This document shows positions 52,369-60,815 of a DNA stretch of 64,000 bases, piece after piece. Within the stretch, counting starts at the first letter, position 1. Each line of letters begins with the position of its first letter. The stretch comes from DYRB01 sp963709645 (GTDB lineage Bacteria > Pseudomonadota > Gammaproteobacteria > Chromatiales > Chromatiaceae): the NCBI GenBank assembly GCA_963709645.1, contig CAVPXP010000011.1, positions 62,001 through 126,000 of the forward strand. Direction: 5' to 3'. The notes beneath the pieces were generated by a model that did no database searches, was not told the origin of the DNA, and was given only the letters and a program-made list of their open reading frames with translations. The translations under genes and the position numbers were made by a program.

Positions 52369-53744
52369 CTAGCCCAGCAATCGGGAGATATCGACGTAAA
52401 AGGCCAGGGTCATCAGGCCGGCGAGCACGGCAATGCCGATCTTCATGCCCTGCTCCTGCGCCCGCTCGGACAAGGGGCTGCCTTTTATCCCCTCAATCAG
52501 GAAGTAGAGGAGGTGCCCGCCGTCCAGTACCGGGATCGGCAGCAGGTTGAGGACGCCGAGACTGATGCTCACCACTGCGAGAAATTTGAGAAAAGCCGAC
52601 AGGCCGTACCCGGCCGTCTTACCCGCGGCCTCAGCGATGGAGATGGGACCGCTCAAGTTATCCACGGACGCTTGCCCAGTCACCATCCGCCCGACTATCC
52701 GGAGCATCAGCCAACTCATGTCCAGGGTCTTGGCCGTGGCCGCGCCGAGGGCATCGAGGGGCCCAAGCCGCACCTCTGTCCGATAGCCCTGAAACAGCGC
52801 CTCCGGGACCATCACTGCGGCACCGATCTTGCCGACGGATTGCCCCTGCTCCTCCTGGCGGCGCGGCGTGATGGTCAGGTCCAACTCGGACGCGTCGCGC
52901 AGGACGCGTACCCGCAGGGGCCGCTCCGGATGCTGCCGCACCAGGTCGACCCAGCCCTGCCATGTAGCCACGGGTTCGCCGTCGACTTCGATCACCCGGT
53001 CTCCTGCGAGCAGCCCGCCCGCCTCCGCCGCCCCTCCCAGAACCACCTCGCCAATCACCGGCGGCAACAGGGGCCGCGCCTGAGACAACCCGAGGGCAGA
53101 GAGGATGGCTGGGTTCTCCGGCAGACCGGCCAGAGCGGGGCCGGCAAGGCGGTGCACAGACTCCCGTCCGCCGACGTCGCGGACCCGCACCGGCAAGTCC
53201 TCCCCGTCCAGGGCCTCGGCCATCAGGGCGAAGACAGCAGACTCCCAAGTCGGCGTCCGGCGGTCGCCGATCTGCAGGATCTCGTCCCCTTGGGCGAACC
53301 CCGCCGCCGCAGCAGCAGATTCGGCCGTCGACCTCGCCCACCAGGGGGCGATCTCCGGTCTCCCCCGCGACCAGCAGGGCCCAAAACACAGCGATGGCGA
53401 ACGCGAAGTTGAACAGGGGACCGGCCGCGACGATGGCGGAACGTTTCCACAGGGCCTGGCGGTTGAACGCCAGGTGACGCTGATCAGACGGAACATCACC
53501 CTCGCGTTCGTCAAGCATCTTGACGTAACCGCCCAAGGGGAACGGCGGCAAGGACGTACTCGGTGCCGTCGGACCGGGCCCTGTGCCGCAGCAGCGGACG
53601 GCCGAAGCCGATGGAGAACCGCAAGACCTTGACGCCAAGCTTGCGGGCAACCCAGAAGTGCCCGAACTCGTGCACAGCGATGAGCACCGCCAGAGCGACG
53701 ACGAAGTAGCCGGCGTAGGACAGGAAACCAGTGAGATTTTGCAT
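52369..53744 (-). CDS. rseP: Site-2 intramembrane metalloprotease RseP (two frame breaks)
   Basis: Cleaves anti-sigma-E within the membrane in the envelope stress response. About 458 residues. The N-terminus (FLSYAGYFVVALAVLIAVHE) contains the zinc motif HEFGH, two PDZ domains sit in the middle (second: VIGEVVLGGAAEAGGLLAGD), and the C-terminal helix holds the third ligand in PIPVLDGGHLLYFL. The frame breaks at 53532-53534 (one extra G; repaired VPLGGYVKMLDEREGD) and near 53323 (one extra C; repaired EVDGESAAAAAGFAQGD). Both sides of each break are well conserved. Confidence 0.9.
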
Positions 53745-53750
53745 GGCAGC

Positions 53751-54939
53751 CTATGCGACCCGCGAGTTGACCCTTTGTTCCGACACCGCGCGGGCTTTGC
53801 GGTCGATCTCCAGCAGGAAGTCGATGTCGCAGCCGTCCACCGGCTCGGCCGGCAGCCTTTCCAGCGTCTCCTCCACCACCCCGGCAATGGCCGTGAAGCC
53901 GATCCGCCGGTCCAGGAAGGCGGCGACGGCGACCTCGTTGGCCGCGTTGAGTACGGCCGGCGTCGTGCCGCCGGCGGCAGCCGCCTGAGCCGCAAGTGCT
54001 AGGCAGGGGAAGCGCTCCAGGTCCGGCGGCTCGAAATCGAGCCGTTGCACCGCGAACAGGTCCAGCGAGGCGACACCGGAGCTCACCCGCTCCGGCCAGG
54101 CCAGTGCGTGGGCGATGGGCGTGCGCATATCGGGGTTGCCGAGCTGCGCCAGGACTGAGCCGTCGATGTACTGGACCAGGGAATGGATGACGCTCTGGCG
54201 ATGGACCACCACCTGGATGCGCTCGGGGCTGGTACCGAAGAGCCAGCATGCCTCGATCAGCTCCAGGCCCTTGTTCATCATGGTTGCGGAATCCACCGAG
54301 ATCTTGCGGCCCATCTCCCAGTTCGGGATGGGCGCAGGCCTGCTCCGGTGTCACCGCCGCCAGGGCTTCCCGGGGACTGTCCAGAAAGGGCCCGCCGGAA
54401 GCGGTCAATAGGATGCGCTCCACCCCGACGGCGCCGAGCCCTCGCTCGAACCCCGCGGGCAAGCACTGGAAGATGGCGTTGTGTTCGCTGTCGATCGGCA
54501 GCAACTCGGCGCCGTGGTCCGCCACCGCCTGCATCAGCAGGGCCCCGGCCACCACCAGCGCTTCCTTGTTCGCAAGCAACACCCGTTTACCCGCAACCGC
54601 CGCCGCCAGCGTCGGCACCAGCCCCGCAGCCCCGACGATGGCGGCCATGACCACCTGAGCCTGAGGCAGGACCGCGGCATCCCTGACCCCATCGACGCCC
54701 GAAAGCACTCGGGGAGCGACGGGATCGCCGGCCAGCCGCTCGCGCAGGATGCGCGCCGCTCCTGGGTCGGCCATCGCCACCAGCGTCGGGCGGAACTTGC
54801 GGCACTGGGCCGCCATGGTCTCGACGTCGCGGTGAGCAGTCAATGCGACCACCCGGAATCGCCCCGGATGGCGGGCCACGACATCGAGGGTGCTGAGGCC
54901 AATGGAGCCTGTGGAGCCGAGGATGGTGACGCCGGTCAC
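53751..54939 (-). CDS. dxr: 1-deoxy-D-xylulose-5-phosphate reductoisomerase (one frame break)
   Basis: Commits DXP to MEP in isoprenoid synthesis. About 396 residues. The GTG at 54939 overlaps the cdsA stop (GTGA). NADPH site ILGSTGSIGLSTLDVV, then LLANKEALVVAG, the metal-binding LLPIDSEHNAIFQCL and ILLTASGGPFLDS. Near 54324 one extra base breaks the frame in the substrate motif; repaired it reads HPNWEMGRKISVDSATMMNK, the family signature. Confidence 0.92.
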
Positions 54940-55763
54940 AGCAGCATCCGCAGGCCAAGGGTGAAAACGGGGGCCGCCGCGGTCATGCTGTCGATGCGGT
55001 CCAGGATGCCGCCGTGTCCTGGGAGTAGCCCGCCGGAATCCTTGAGCCCGCGGCGACGCTTGAGCAAGCTTTCGAACAGATCCCCGGCTACAGAGACGAC
55101 CGTCGTCACCACGCAGATCAGGACCAGTGCCAGCCCGAGCCCAAGCCCGAGCCCGAGCAGGGCGGCAAAAACCACACCGCACCCCGCTGCCGCTGCCAAG
55201 GCGGCATAGGCCCCGGCACGGGTCTTTCCGGGGCTCAGGACAGGTGCCAGCTTGGCCCGACCCCATTGCCGGCCGGCGAAGTAGGCGGCGATATCGGCAC
55301 CCCAGATTAGCAAGAGAAGACAGAGGACAAACAAGGGGCCGTCGGGCTGTATGGCATCCAGGTCCAGCATGGCAAGCCAGGGGCCCAGAAGAACCGGCAG
55401 GCCTAATCCAAGCACACCGATGTCGGCACCCTCGACCCGGCGGATCTCCTCCACTCGGGTGAGATAGTAGGAGAGCCCAACCCAACCCATGGCGACGGGG
55501 GCCAGGACATAGGGCCCCCAATCAAAGATGTGGACCTGCCACAGGGCAACGAAGCCCAGGATCACGACCCCAAGGTATCCGAGACGGGGGGCGGGACCGG
55601 TAATGCCGGCAAGGGTCGTCCACTCCCAGGCGCCCAGGAGGACCACCGGGGCCATGGCAATGCCCAACCAGCCGGTGGGCAACCAGAGTGCCGCGGCCAG
55701 GACCGAGGGCCCCAAGACCATCGCGGTCAGTACCCTCTGGCGCAAAGCGCTCGAACGCAGCAA
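54936..55763 (-). CDS. cdsA: Phosphatidate cytidylyltransferase
   Basis: Makes CDP-diacylglycerol for phospholipid synthesis at the inner membrane. About 275 residues, eight or so membrane helices, and the CdsA signature near the C-terminus (KRRRGLKDSGGLLPGHGGIL followed by DRIDS). A TTG at 55763, 4 bp after the uppS stop, gives the family-like start LRSSALRQRVLTAMVLGP. Confidence 0.93.
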   Translation of the reverse strand: MLRSSALRQRVLTAMVLGPSVLAAALWLPTGWLGIAMAPVVLLGAWEWTTLAGITGPAPRLGYLGVVILGFVALWQVHIFDWGPYVLAPVAMGWVGLSYYLTRVEEIRRVEGADIGVLGLGLPVLLGPWLAMLDLDAIQPDGPLFVLCLLLLIWGADIAAYFAGRQWGRAKLAPVLSPGKTRAGAYAALAAAAGCGVVFAALLGLGLGLGLALVLICVVTTVVSVAGDLFESLLKRRRGLKDSGGLLPGHGGILDRIDSMTAAAPVFTLGLRMLL

Positions 55764-55767
55764 CGGG

Positions 55768-56547
55768 CTACACCCCACCGTCGCCGGGGATCTCGGCAAT
55801 CTGCTCAGCGATCCGCCCAAAACGCCGCTGGCGGCCGGCATAGTCGCTTAGGGCGTGACCGTAGGCCACTGCGTCAAACTCGGGCCACAATAAATCGGTG
55901 AAATACAGCTCCGTATAGGCCGATTGCCAAAGCAGGAAATTGCTTAACCGCTGTTCACCTCCGGTACGGATAAAGAGGTCAGGGTCCGGACTATCGGCGA
56001 ATGCGAGGCGCGACGCAAAGGCGGCCTCGTCGATGGCCTCGGGGGTGAGATCGCCAGCGGCCACGGCCGCGGCAAGCCGGCGGGCGGCATGGGTGATGTC
56101 CCAGCGTCCGCCATAGTTGGCGGCAATCTGCAGGATCAGGGCCTCGTTGCCAGCGGTCTGCTCCTCGGCCTCAGCAATGCGCAATTGCAGTTTTTCCGGA
56201 AAAGCAGCGCGCTCCCCAACCACGCGCAGCCGCACGCCGTTCTTGTTGAGCCGCCTGACCTCGCCTCGGAGGGTACTCATAAAGAGTTGCAGCAGGACTG
56301 CGACTTCGGTGGCGGGGCGATGCCAGTTCTCGCTGCTGAAGGCGAACAGGGTAAGCACCCGGACCCCGCGCCTGACGCTCTCCTCGACCACGGCCCGCAC
56401 GCTCTTCACGCCAGCGCGGTGGCCCGCGGTGCGCGGGAGCCCCCGCTGGCGAGCCCATCGGCCATTGCCGTCCATGATGATCGCGACGTGACCTGGCACT
56501 CGCCCACCGATCTGGGCGACTGAATGACCCTGCCTATCGTTGTCCAC
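55768..56547 (-). CDS. uppS: Undecaprenyl diphosphate synthase
   Basis: Cis-prenyltransferase making the C55 carrier for peptidoglycan. The active-site motif is VAIIMDGNGRWARQRG, followed by FSSENWHRP and the diphosphate-binding DLFIRTGGEQRLSNFLLWQ and YFTDLLWPEF. GTG 56547 gives the usual N-terminal length (259 residues); a TTG at 56577 overlapping the frr stop is the alternative. Confidence 0.94.
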   Translation of the reverse strand: MDNDRQGHSVAQIGGRVPGHVAIIMDGNGRWARQRGLPRTAGHRAGVKSVRAVVEESVRRGVRVLTLFAFSSENWHRPATEVAVLLQLFMSTLRGEVRRLNKNGVRLRVVGERAAFPEKLQLRIAEAEEQTAGNEALILQIAANYGGRWDITHAARRLAAAVAAGDLTPEAIDEAAFASRLAFADSPDPDLFIRTGGEQRLSNFLLWQSAYTELYFTDLLWPEFDAVAYGHALSDYAGRQRRFGRIAEQIAEIPGDGGV

Positions 56548-56573
56548 GCGGAAAAGTCGAAAGGGGATGCGGA

Positions 56574-57131
56574 TCAAATCGCCATCAGATCGGCTTCCTT
56601 CTGCTCCAGAACCTGATCGACCTCCTTGACGAACTGGTCGGTCAGCTTCTGGACGATCTCCTGACCACGACGCTCGTCGTCTTCCGAGATCATCTTCTCC
56701 TTGACCAAGTCCTTCAGCTCACCGTTGGCGTCGCGCCTAATGTTTCGCACCGCCACCCGGGCCTGTTCCGCCTCGTGGCGGGCGACCTTGATCAGGTCCC
56801 GGCGACGCTCCTCCGTGAGTGCCGGCATGGGTACACGGATGACGGTCCCAGCAGTATTGGGGTTAAGCCCCAGGTCCGACTGCATGATGGCCTTCTCGAC
56901 GGCCTGGATCATGTTGCGCTCCCAAGGCGTGATAGCCAGGGTCCGGGCATCCTCCACCGTGACGTTGGCCACCTGCTTGATAGGCATATCTGAGCCATAG
57001 TAGGAAACCATGACGTGATCGAGCAGGGAGGGGTGGGCCCTACCCGTGCGGATTTTTGCGAGCTCGTGGCCGAGGGCCTCCACAGTCTTGCCCATGCGGG
57101 CCGCGGCGTCCTTCTTGATGTCGTCGATCAT
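56574..57131 (-). CDS. frr: Ribosome recycling factor
   Basis: Releases ribosomes after termination together with EF-G. 185 residues, the standard length, with IKKDAAARMGKTVEALGHEL, IRTGRAHPSLLDHV and VRNIRRDANGELKDLVKEK. ATG 57131 is one base after the pyrH stop; the in-frame extension upstream overlaps pyrH and is not used. Confidence 0.97.
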   Translation of the reverse strand: MIDDIKKDAAARMGKTVEALGHELAKIRTGRAHPSLLDHVMVSYYGSDMPIKQVANVTVEDARTLAITPWERNMIQAVEKAIMQSDLGLNPNTAGTVIRVPMPALTEERRRDLIKVARHEAEQARVAVRNIRRDANGELKDLVKEKMISEDDERRGQEIVQKLTDQFVKEVDQVLEQKEADLMAI

Positions 57132-57132
57132 G

Positions 57133-57855
57133 TCAATCCCCGCTCTCAACCAGTGAGCCAACCGGCTCGCCTCGAATCAGGCGCAGAAGCGCGCCCTGCT
57201 CGTTGATATTCATGACCCGCAGGGGCATCGCATGGTCCCGGCACAGCACGATGGCAGTGGCGTCCATCACCTCCAACCTCTCCCGCAGGGCTTGGTTATA
57301 GGTCAGGCGGGGGTAGAAGACCGCTGCCGGGTCCTTCATCGGGTCTGCGGAGTAAACCCCATCGACTTTGGTTGCCTTGATCAGGACATCCGCCGCGATC
57401 TCCACCGCCCGCAGGCTTGCCGCCGAGTCGGTGGTGAAGAACGGGTTACCGGTGCCAGCGGCAAAGATCGTCACACGCCCGGCCTCCAAGTGCCGGACCG
57501 CCGCCCGAGGACTGTAGTCCTCACACACGGCGCCCATGCTGAGGGCGGACATAACCCGTACCGGAATCCCGATGCGCTCCAGGGCGTCCTGCATCGCCAG
57601 GGCATTCATGACCGTGGCGAGCATCCCCATGTGGTCCCCGGTCACCCGGTTCATGCCCGCTGCGGCCAGCCGCGCCCCACGGAAGATGTTGCCACCCCCA
57701 ACGACCAGGGCCACCTGGATACCGGACGCAACCAGGTCCCGCACGTCGCGGGCCATGCGCGACATGACCTCGGGATCGATGCCGTGACTGCCCTCCCCCA
57801 TCAGCGCCTCGCCGCTGAGTTTGAGCAAGATGCGTCGAACGGGTGCGCTTGCCAC
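57133..57855 (-). CDS. pyrH: UMP kinase
   Basis: Phosphorylates UMP to UDP; hexameric, of the amino-acid-kinase fold. 240 residues: RRILLKLSGEALMGE, VVGGGNIFRGA, GDHMGMLATVMNALA, FAAGTGNPFFTTDSAASLRA and KVDGVYSADP are all standard. The GTG at 57855 has a GAGGG site 7 bp away. Confidence 0.97.
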   Translation of the reverse strand: MASAPVRRILLKLSGEALMGEGSHGIDPEVMSRMARDVRDLVASGIQVALVVGGGNIFRGARLAAAGMNRVTGDHMGMLATVMNALAMQDALERIGIPVRVMSALSMGAVCEDYSPRAAVRHLEAGRVTIFAAGTGNPFFTTDSAASLRAVEIAADVLIKATKVDGVYSADPMKDPAAVFYPRLTYNQALRERLEVMDATAIVLCRDHAMPLRVMNINEQGALLRLIRGEPVGSLVESGD

Positions 57856-57911
57856 GAAAAGCCCTCGCCGCAGGAATATACTCGATGCCGTGCCTCGACC
57901 GCGAAGGCCCC

Positions 57912-58796
57912 TCAGTTCCCGCGAACCTGCGCCATGACCTCTTCGGCGAAATTCTCCGAGCGCTTTTCGATCCCCTCGCCCACTTCGATGCGGGAGAATC
58001 GCAGGACTTTGGCGCCGGCCTGCTTGAGCAGCTTCTCGACGGTCTGATCCGGGTCCTTGACGAAGGGCTGACCGAGCAGGGTCACTTCTTCCAGGTACTT
58101 GCGCACGCGCCCCTCGATCATCTTCTCGACGATGGCCTCGGGCTTGCCGCTCTGCAGCGCCTGGGCACGGAAGATATCCTTCTCCTTGTCGAGGGACTCG
58201 GGCGAGACCTGCGAGGCATCGACACACATCGGGTTGCTGGCCGCGATGTGCATGGCCAGATCCTTGCCCAGTTGCTCGTCGCCGTCCTGCAACTCGACCA
58301 CCACGCCAATGCGCACGCCGTGACGGTAGGAGCACAGAACCCCGGAGACCCCGTCGAAACGCACCAGCCGGCGCAATTGGATGTTCTCGCCGATCTTGGC
58401 GATCAATGCCTCACGGGCGTGATCGACGGTCCCGTCTGCGCCCGGCATCGGCTGCTGGGCGAGCCCCGCCACGTCCGTCACGTCGCTCGCCAGGGCTTGC
58501 TCGGCCGCCGCCTCGGCAAAGGCCTGGAAGCCGGCGTCCTTGGCCACAAAATCCGTCTCGCTGTTGACCTCCAGGACCACGCCCCGCTTTCCGTCGGCGG
58601 CAAGCTTGACCACCACCACGCCTTCGGCCGCGATGCGTCCCGCCTTCTTGGCCGCCTTCGCCTGCCCCGACTTGCGCATCGCCTCGATGGCGGCATCGAT
58701 GTCGGCGCCATTCTCGGTCAGCGCCTTCTTGCATTCCATCATGCCGGCGCCGGTGCGCTCTCTGAGCTCTTTAACCAATGCGGCTGTTACGGCCAT
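57912..58796 (-). CDS. tsf: Elongation factor Ts
   Basis: Nucleotide exchange factor of EF-Tu. 294 residues: UBA-like N-terminus (AALVKELRERTGAGMMECKK), the EF-Tu-contacting NSETDFVAKD, and the C-terminal dimerisation region (GQPFVKDPDQTVEKLLK). ATG 58796 follows AGGAG; the GTG two codons earlier is not needed. Confidence 0.97.
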   Translation of the reverse strand: MAVTAALVKELRERTGAGMMECKKALTENGADIDAAIEAMRKSGQAKAAKKAGRIAAEGVVVVKLAADGKRGVVLEVNSETDFVAKDAGFQAFAEAAAEQALASDVTDVAGLAQQPMPGADGTVDHAREALIAKIGENIQLRRLVRFDGVSGVLCSYRHGVRIGVVVELQDGDEQLGKDLAMHIAASNPMCVDASQVSPESLDKEKDIFRAQALQSGKPEAIVEKMIEGRVRKYLEEVTLLGQPFVKDPDQTVEKLLKQAGAKVLRFSRIEVGEGIEKRSENFAEEVMAQVRGN

Positions 58797-58921
58797 GACC
58801 ACTGCTCCTGTTCCGGATGCTCTCGGATGCTGTAGGTAATTTGATTCTGCCCCGGGGCGCGGCAGGCAGCCCCCGGCGTTACGGCCCTCTCTGGCCCGCT
58901 GCGCGATGGGGCTGCGGGGTG

Positions 58922-59680
58922 CTAGGCCCCGGCCTCGCCGGCGGGCACCGTGGCGCCCGCCTCAATGAACTCGTCGCGCCCGGCACTACCGGCGGCGGCC
59001 GTATTGCGCCCATCGAGGACGGCGTCGGCCACACCTCTGACGTAGAGGCGCACCGCACCGATGGCGTCGTCGTTGCCGGGGATGACGTAGTCGATGCTGC
59101 TGGGATCGTTATTGGTGTCCACCACCCCGATCACCGGGATACCCAGCTTGTTGGCCTCGGAGACGGCAATCTTCTCATGGCCGACATCGACCACGAACAG
59201 GGCGTCCGGCAGCCCATCCATGTCCTTGATACCGCCGAGGCTCTGCTCCAGCCGATCGCGTTCGCGGCTCAGCCCCAATGCCTCCTTTTTGTTGAATCGC
59301 TCGATGGATCCATCCTCGAACATGGCCGAGAGCTCCTTGAGGCGCTTGATGGACTGGCGGATGGTCTTGAAATTCGTCAGCATGCCGCCGAGCCAACGAT
59401 GATTGACGAAGGGCATGGCGCAGCGCGAGGCCTCCTCGCGGGTGGCCTCACGCGCCGCGCGCTTGGTCCCGACGAACATGATCTTGCCGCCGTTGGCGGC
59501 CAGAGACCCCGCAAAATTCATCGCATCCTGGTAAAGGGGAAGGGTCTTTTCCAGGTTGACGATATGGATCTTGTTGCGCTGGCCGAAGATAAAGGCGCCC
59601 ATCTTCGGGTTCCAATAGCGGGTCTGATGGCCGAAATGGACACCCGCCTCCAGCATCTGACGCATGGAAACATCACTCAC
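58922..59680 (-). CDS. rpsB: 30S ribosomal protein S2
   Basis: Ribosomal protein S2, 252 residues. The GTG at 59680 has an AGGAG site and gives SDVSMRQMLEAGVHFGHQTR, aligned with the E. coli N-terminus; other motifs are NPKMGAFIFGQRNKIHIVNL, FVGTKRAAREA and IPVIGVVDTNNDPSSIDYVI. First gene of the long translation and envelope run on the minus strand. Confidence 0.97.
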   Translation of the reverse strand: MSDVSMRQMLEAGVHFGHQTRYWNPKMGAFIFGQRNKIHIVNLEKTLPLYQDAMNFAGSLAANGGKIMFVGTKRAAREATREEASRCAMPFVNHRWLGGMLTNFKTIRQSIKRLKELSAMFEDGSIERFNKKEALGLSRERDRLEQSLGGIKDMDGLPDALFVVDVGHEKIAVSEANKLGIPVIGVVDTNNDPSSIDYVIPGNDDAIGAVRLYVRGVADAVLDGRNTAAAGSAGRDEFIEAGATVPAGEAGA

Positions 59681-59947
59681 GGACTTGCTCCTGATTGGTT
59701 GGGTTGAACCTCCACGCGATCCCATGGAAAAACCCGCGAGGCGGGCACCCAATCCCATGTGTCGATGCGTGTGTGGCTTGTCAGAAAGGCTGCGTCGACG
59801 CGGCCCCTCGACCTGTGCGAGAGGCGGCACGCTCTGCCAAAATCACCTTAAGAACAAAGCGAAAAACCAGCGTTTTTTGCTTCGCTTCTTGTGCCACGCG
59901 CGGCCCGGCGCCCGGGCTGGGGGCCGGTTTGCGCGAAAGCGACGCGT

Positions 59948-59977
59948 CTTATACCATAGCCGGCTCCCACCCAGCAA
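59948..59977 (-). promoter_or_regulatory. Candidate sigma-70 promoter of rpsB-tsf
   Basis: On the minus strand TTGCTG (59972-59977) and TATAAG (59948-59953) are separated by 18 bp and followed by the GC-rich ACGCGTCG, a discriminator typical of stringently controlled ribosomal promoters. This leaves an rpsB leader of about 260 nt containing an A/T-rich hairpin near 59855-59885. The 352-bp gap to map shows no gene. Confidence 0.5.
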
Positions 59978-60032
59978 TTCCGTCAGACATTGCCAAGCGT
60001 CGAGCAAACCCGTGGACGCAACAACCCACACC

Positions 60033-60815
60033 ATGAGCGTGCCTACCAAGAGCCCCGACGAGATCGAAAAGATGCGCGTGGCCGGCCAGCTCGCAGCAGA
60101 AGTCCTGGAGATGATTGGCCAGCACGTGCGCCCGGGCGTCACCACCGACGAATTGGATGCGATCTGCCACGACCATATCGTTCAGATTCAGGGCGCCGTC
60201 CCGGCCCCGCTGAACTACCGCGGCTTTCCGAAGTCCATCTGCACCTCGGTGAACCATCAGGTCTGCCACGGCATCCCGAGTAACAAGCGCCTCAAGAATG
60301 GCGACATCCTCAACATCGACATCACGGTCATCAAGGACGGCTACCACGGCGACACCAGCAAGATGTTCTGCGTCGGTGAGCCCTCCATCCTGGCCAGGCG
60401 CCTGGTCAAGATCACCCAGCAGGCGATGCGGCTCGGGATCGGCCGAGTGCGCCCGGGGGCAACCCTGGGGGACATCGGGCACGCCATCCAGCAGTACGTC
60501 GAGGCACAGGGGTGCTCGGTGGTCCGTGAATACTGCGGTCACGGCATCGGCCGGGAATTCCACGAAGAACCGCAGGTCCTGCACTACGGGAAACCGGGTG
60601 AGGGCCTGGTCCTGGAAGCCGGCATGTGCTTCACCATCGAACCCATGGTCAACGCCGGCAAGCGCTTCATCAAGCTCCTGCCCGACGGCTGGACCGTGGT
60701 CACCAAGGACCGCAGCCTCTCAGCCCAATGGGAGCACACCATCCTGGTGACACCTGTGGGGCACGAGGTCCTCACCCTGCGGACGGAGGAGCACGGGGAG
60801 CCGGGGCTCGTATGA
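60033..60815 (+). CDS. map: Methionine aminopeptidase type I
   Basis: Removes the initiator Met. 260 residues. Metal ligands are present in order: Asp in NIDITVIKDGYHGD (two), His in CGHGIGREFHEEP, Glu in FTIEPMV and Glu in AQWEHTI. The ATG at 60033 fits the family start (MSVPTKSPDEIEKMR). Divergent from rpsB, the usual arrangement, and overlapping glnD by 4 bp. Confidence 0.96.
   Translation: MSVPTKSPDEIEKMRVAGQLAAEVLEMIGQHVRPGVTTDELDAICHDHIVQIQGAVPAPLNYRGFPKSICTSVNHQVCHGIPSNKRLKNGDILNIDITVIKDGYHGDTSKMFCVGEPSILARRLVKITQQAMRLGIGRVRPGATLGDIGHAIQQYVEAQGCSVVREYCGHGIGREFHEEPQVLHYGKPGEGLVLEAGMCFTIEPMVNAGKRFIKLLPDGWTVVTKDRSLSAQWEHTILVTPVGHEVLTLRTEEHGEPGLV

Noticed and set aside
52369..55521. Apparent 1050-codon fusion of cdsA-antiframe, Dxr and RseP segments
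   Set aside because: Produced by the frame breaks in dxr and rseP. Each family signature, start and stop fits a separate gene.
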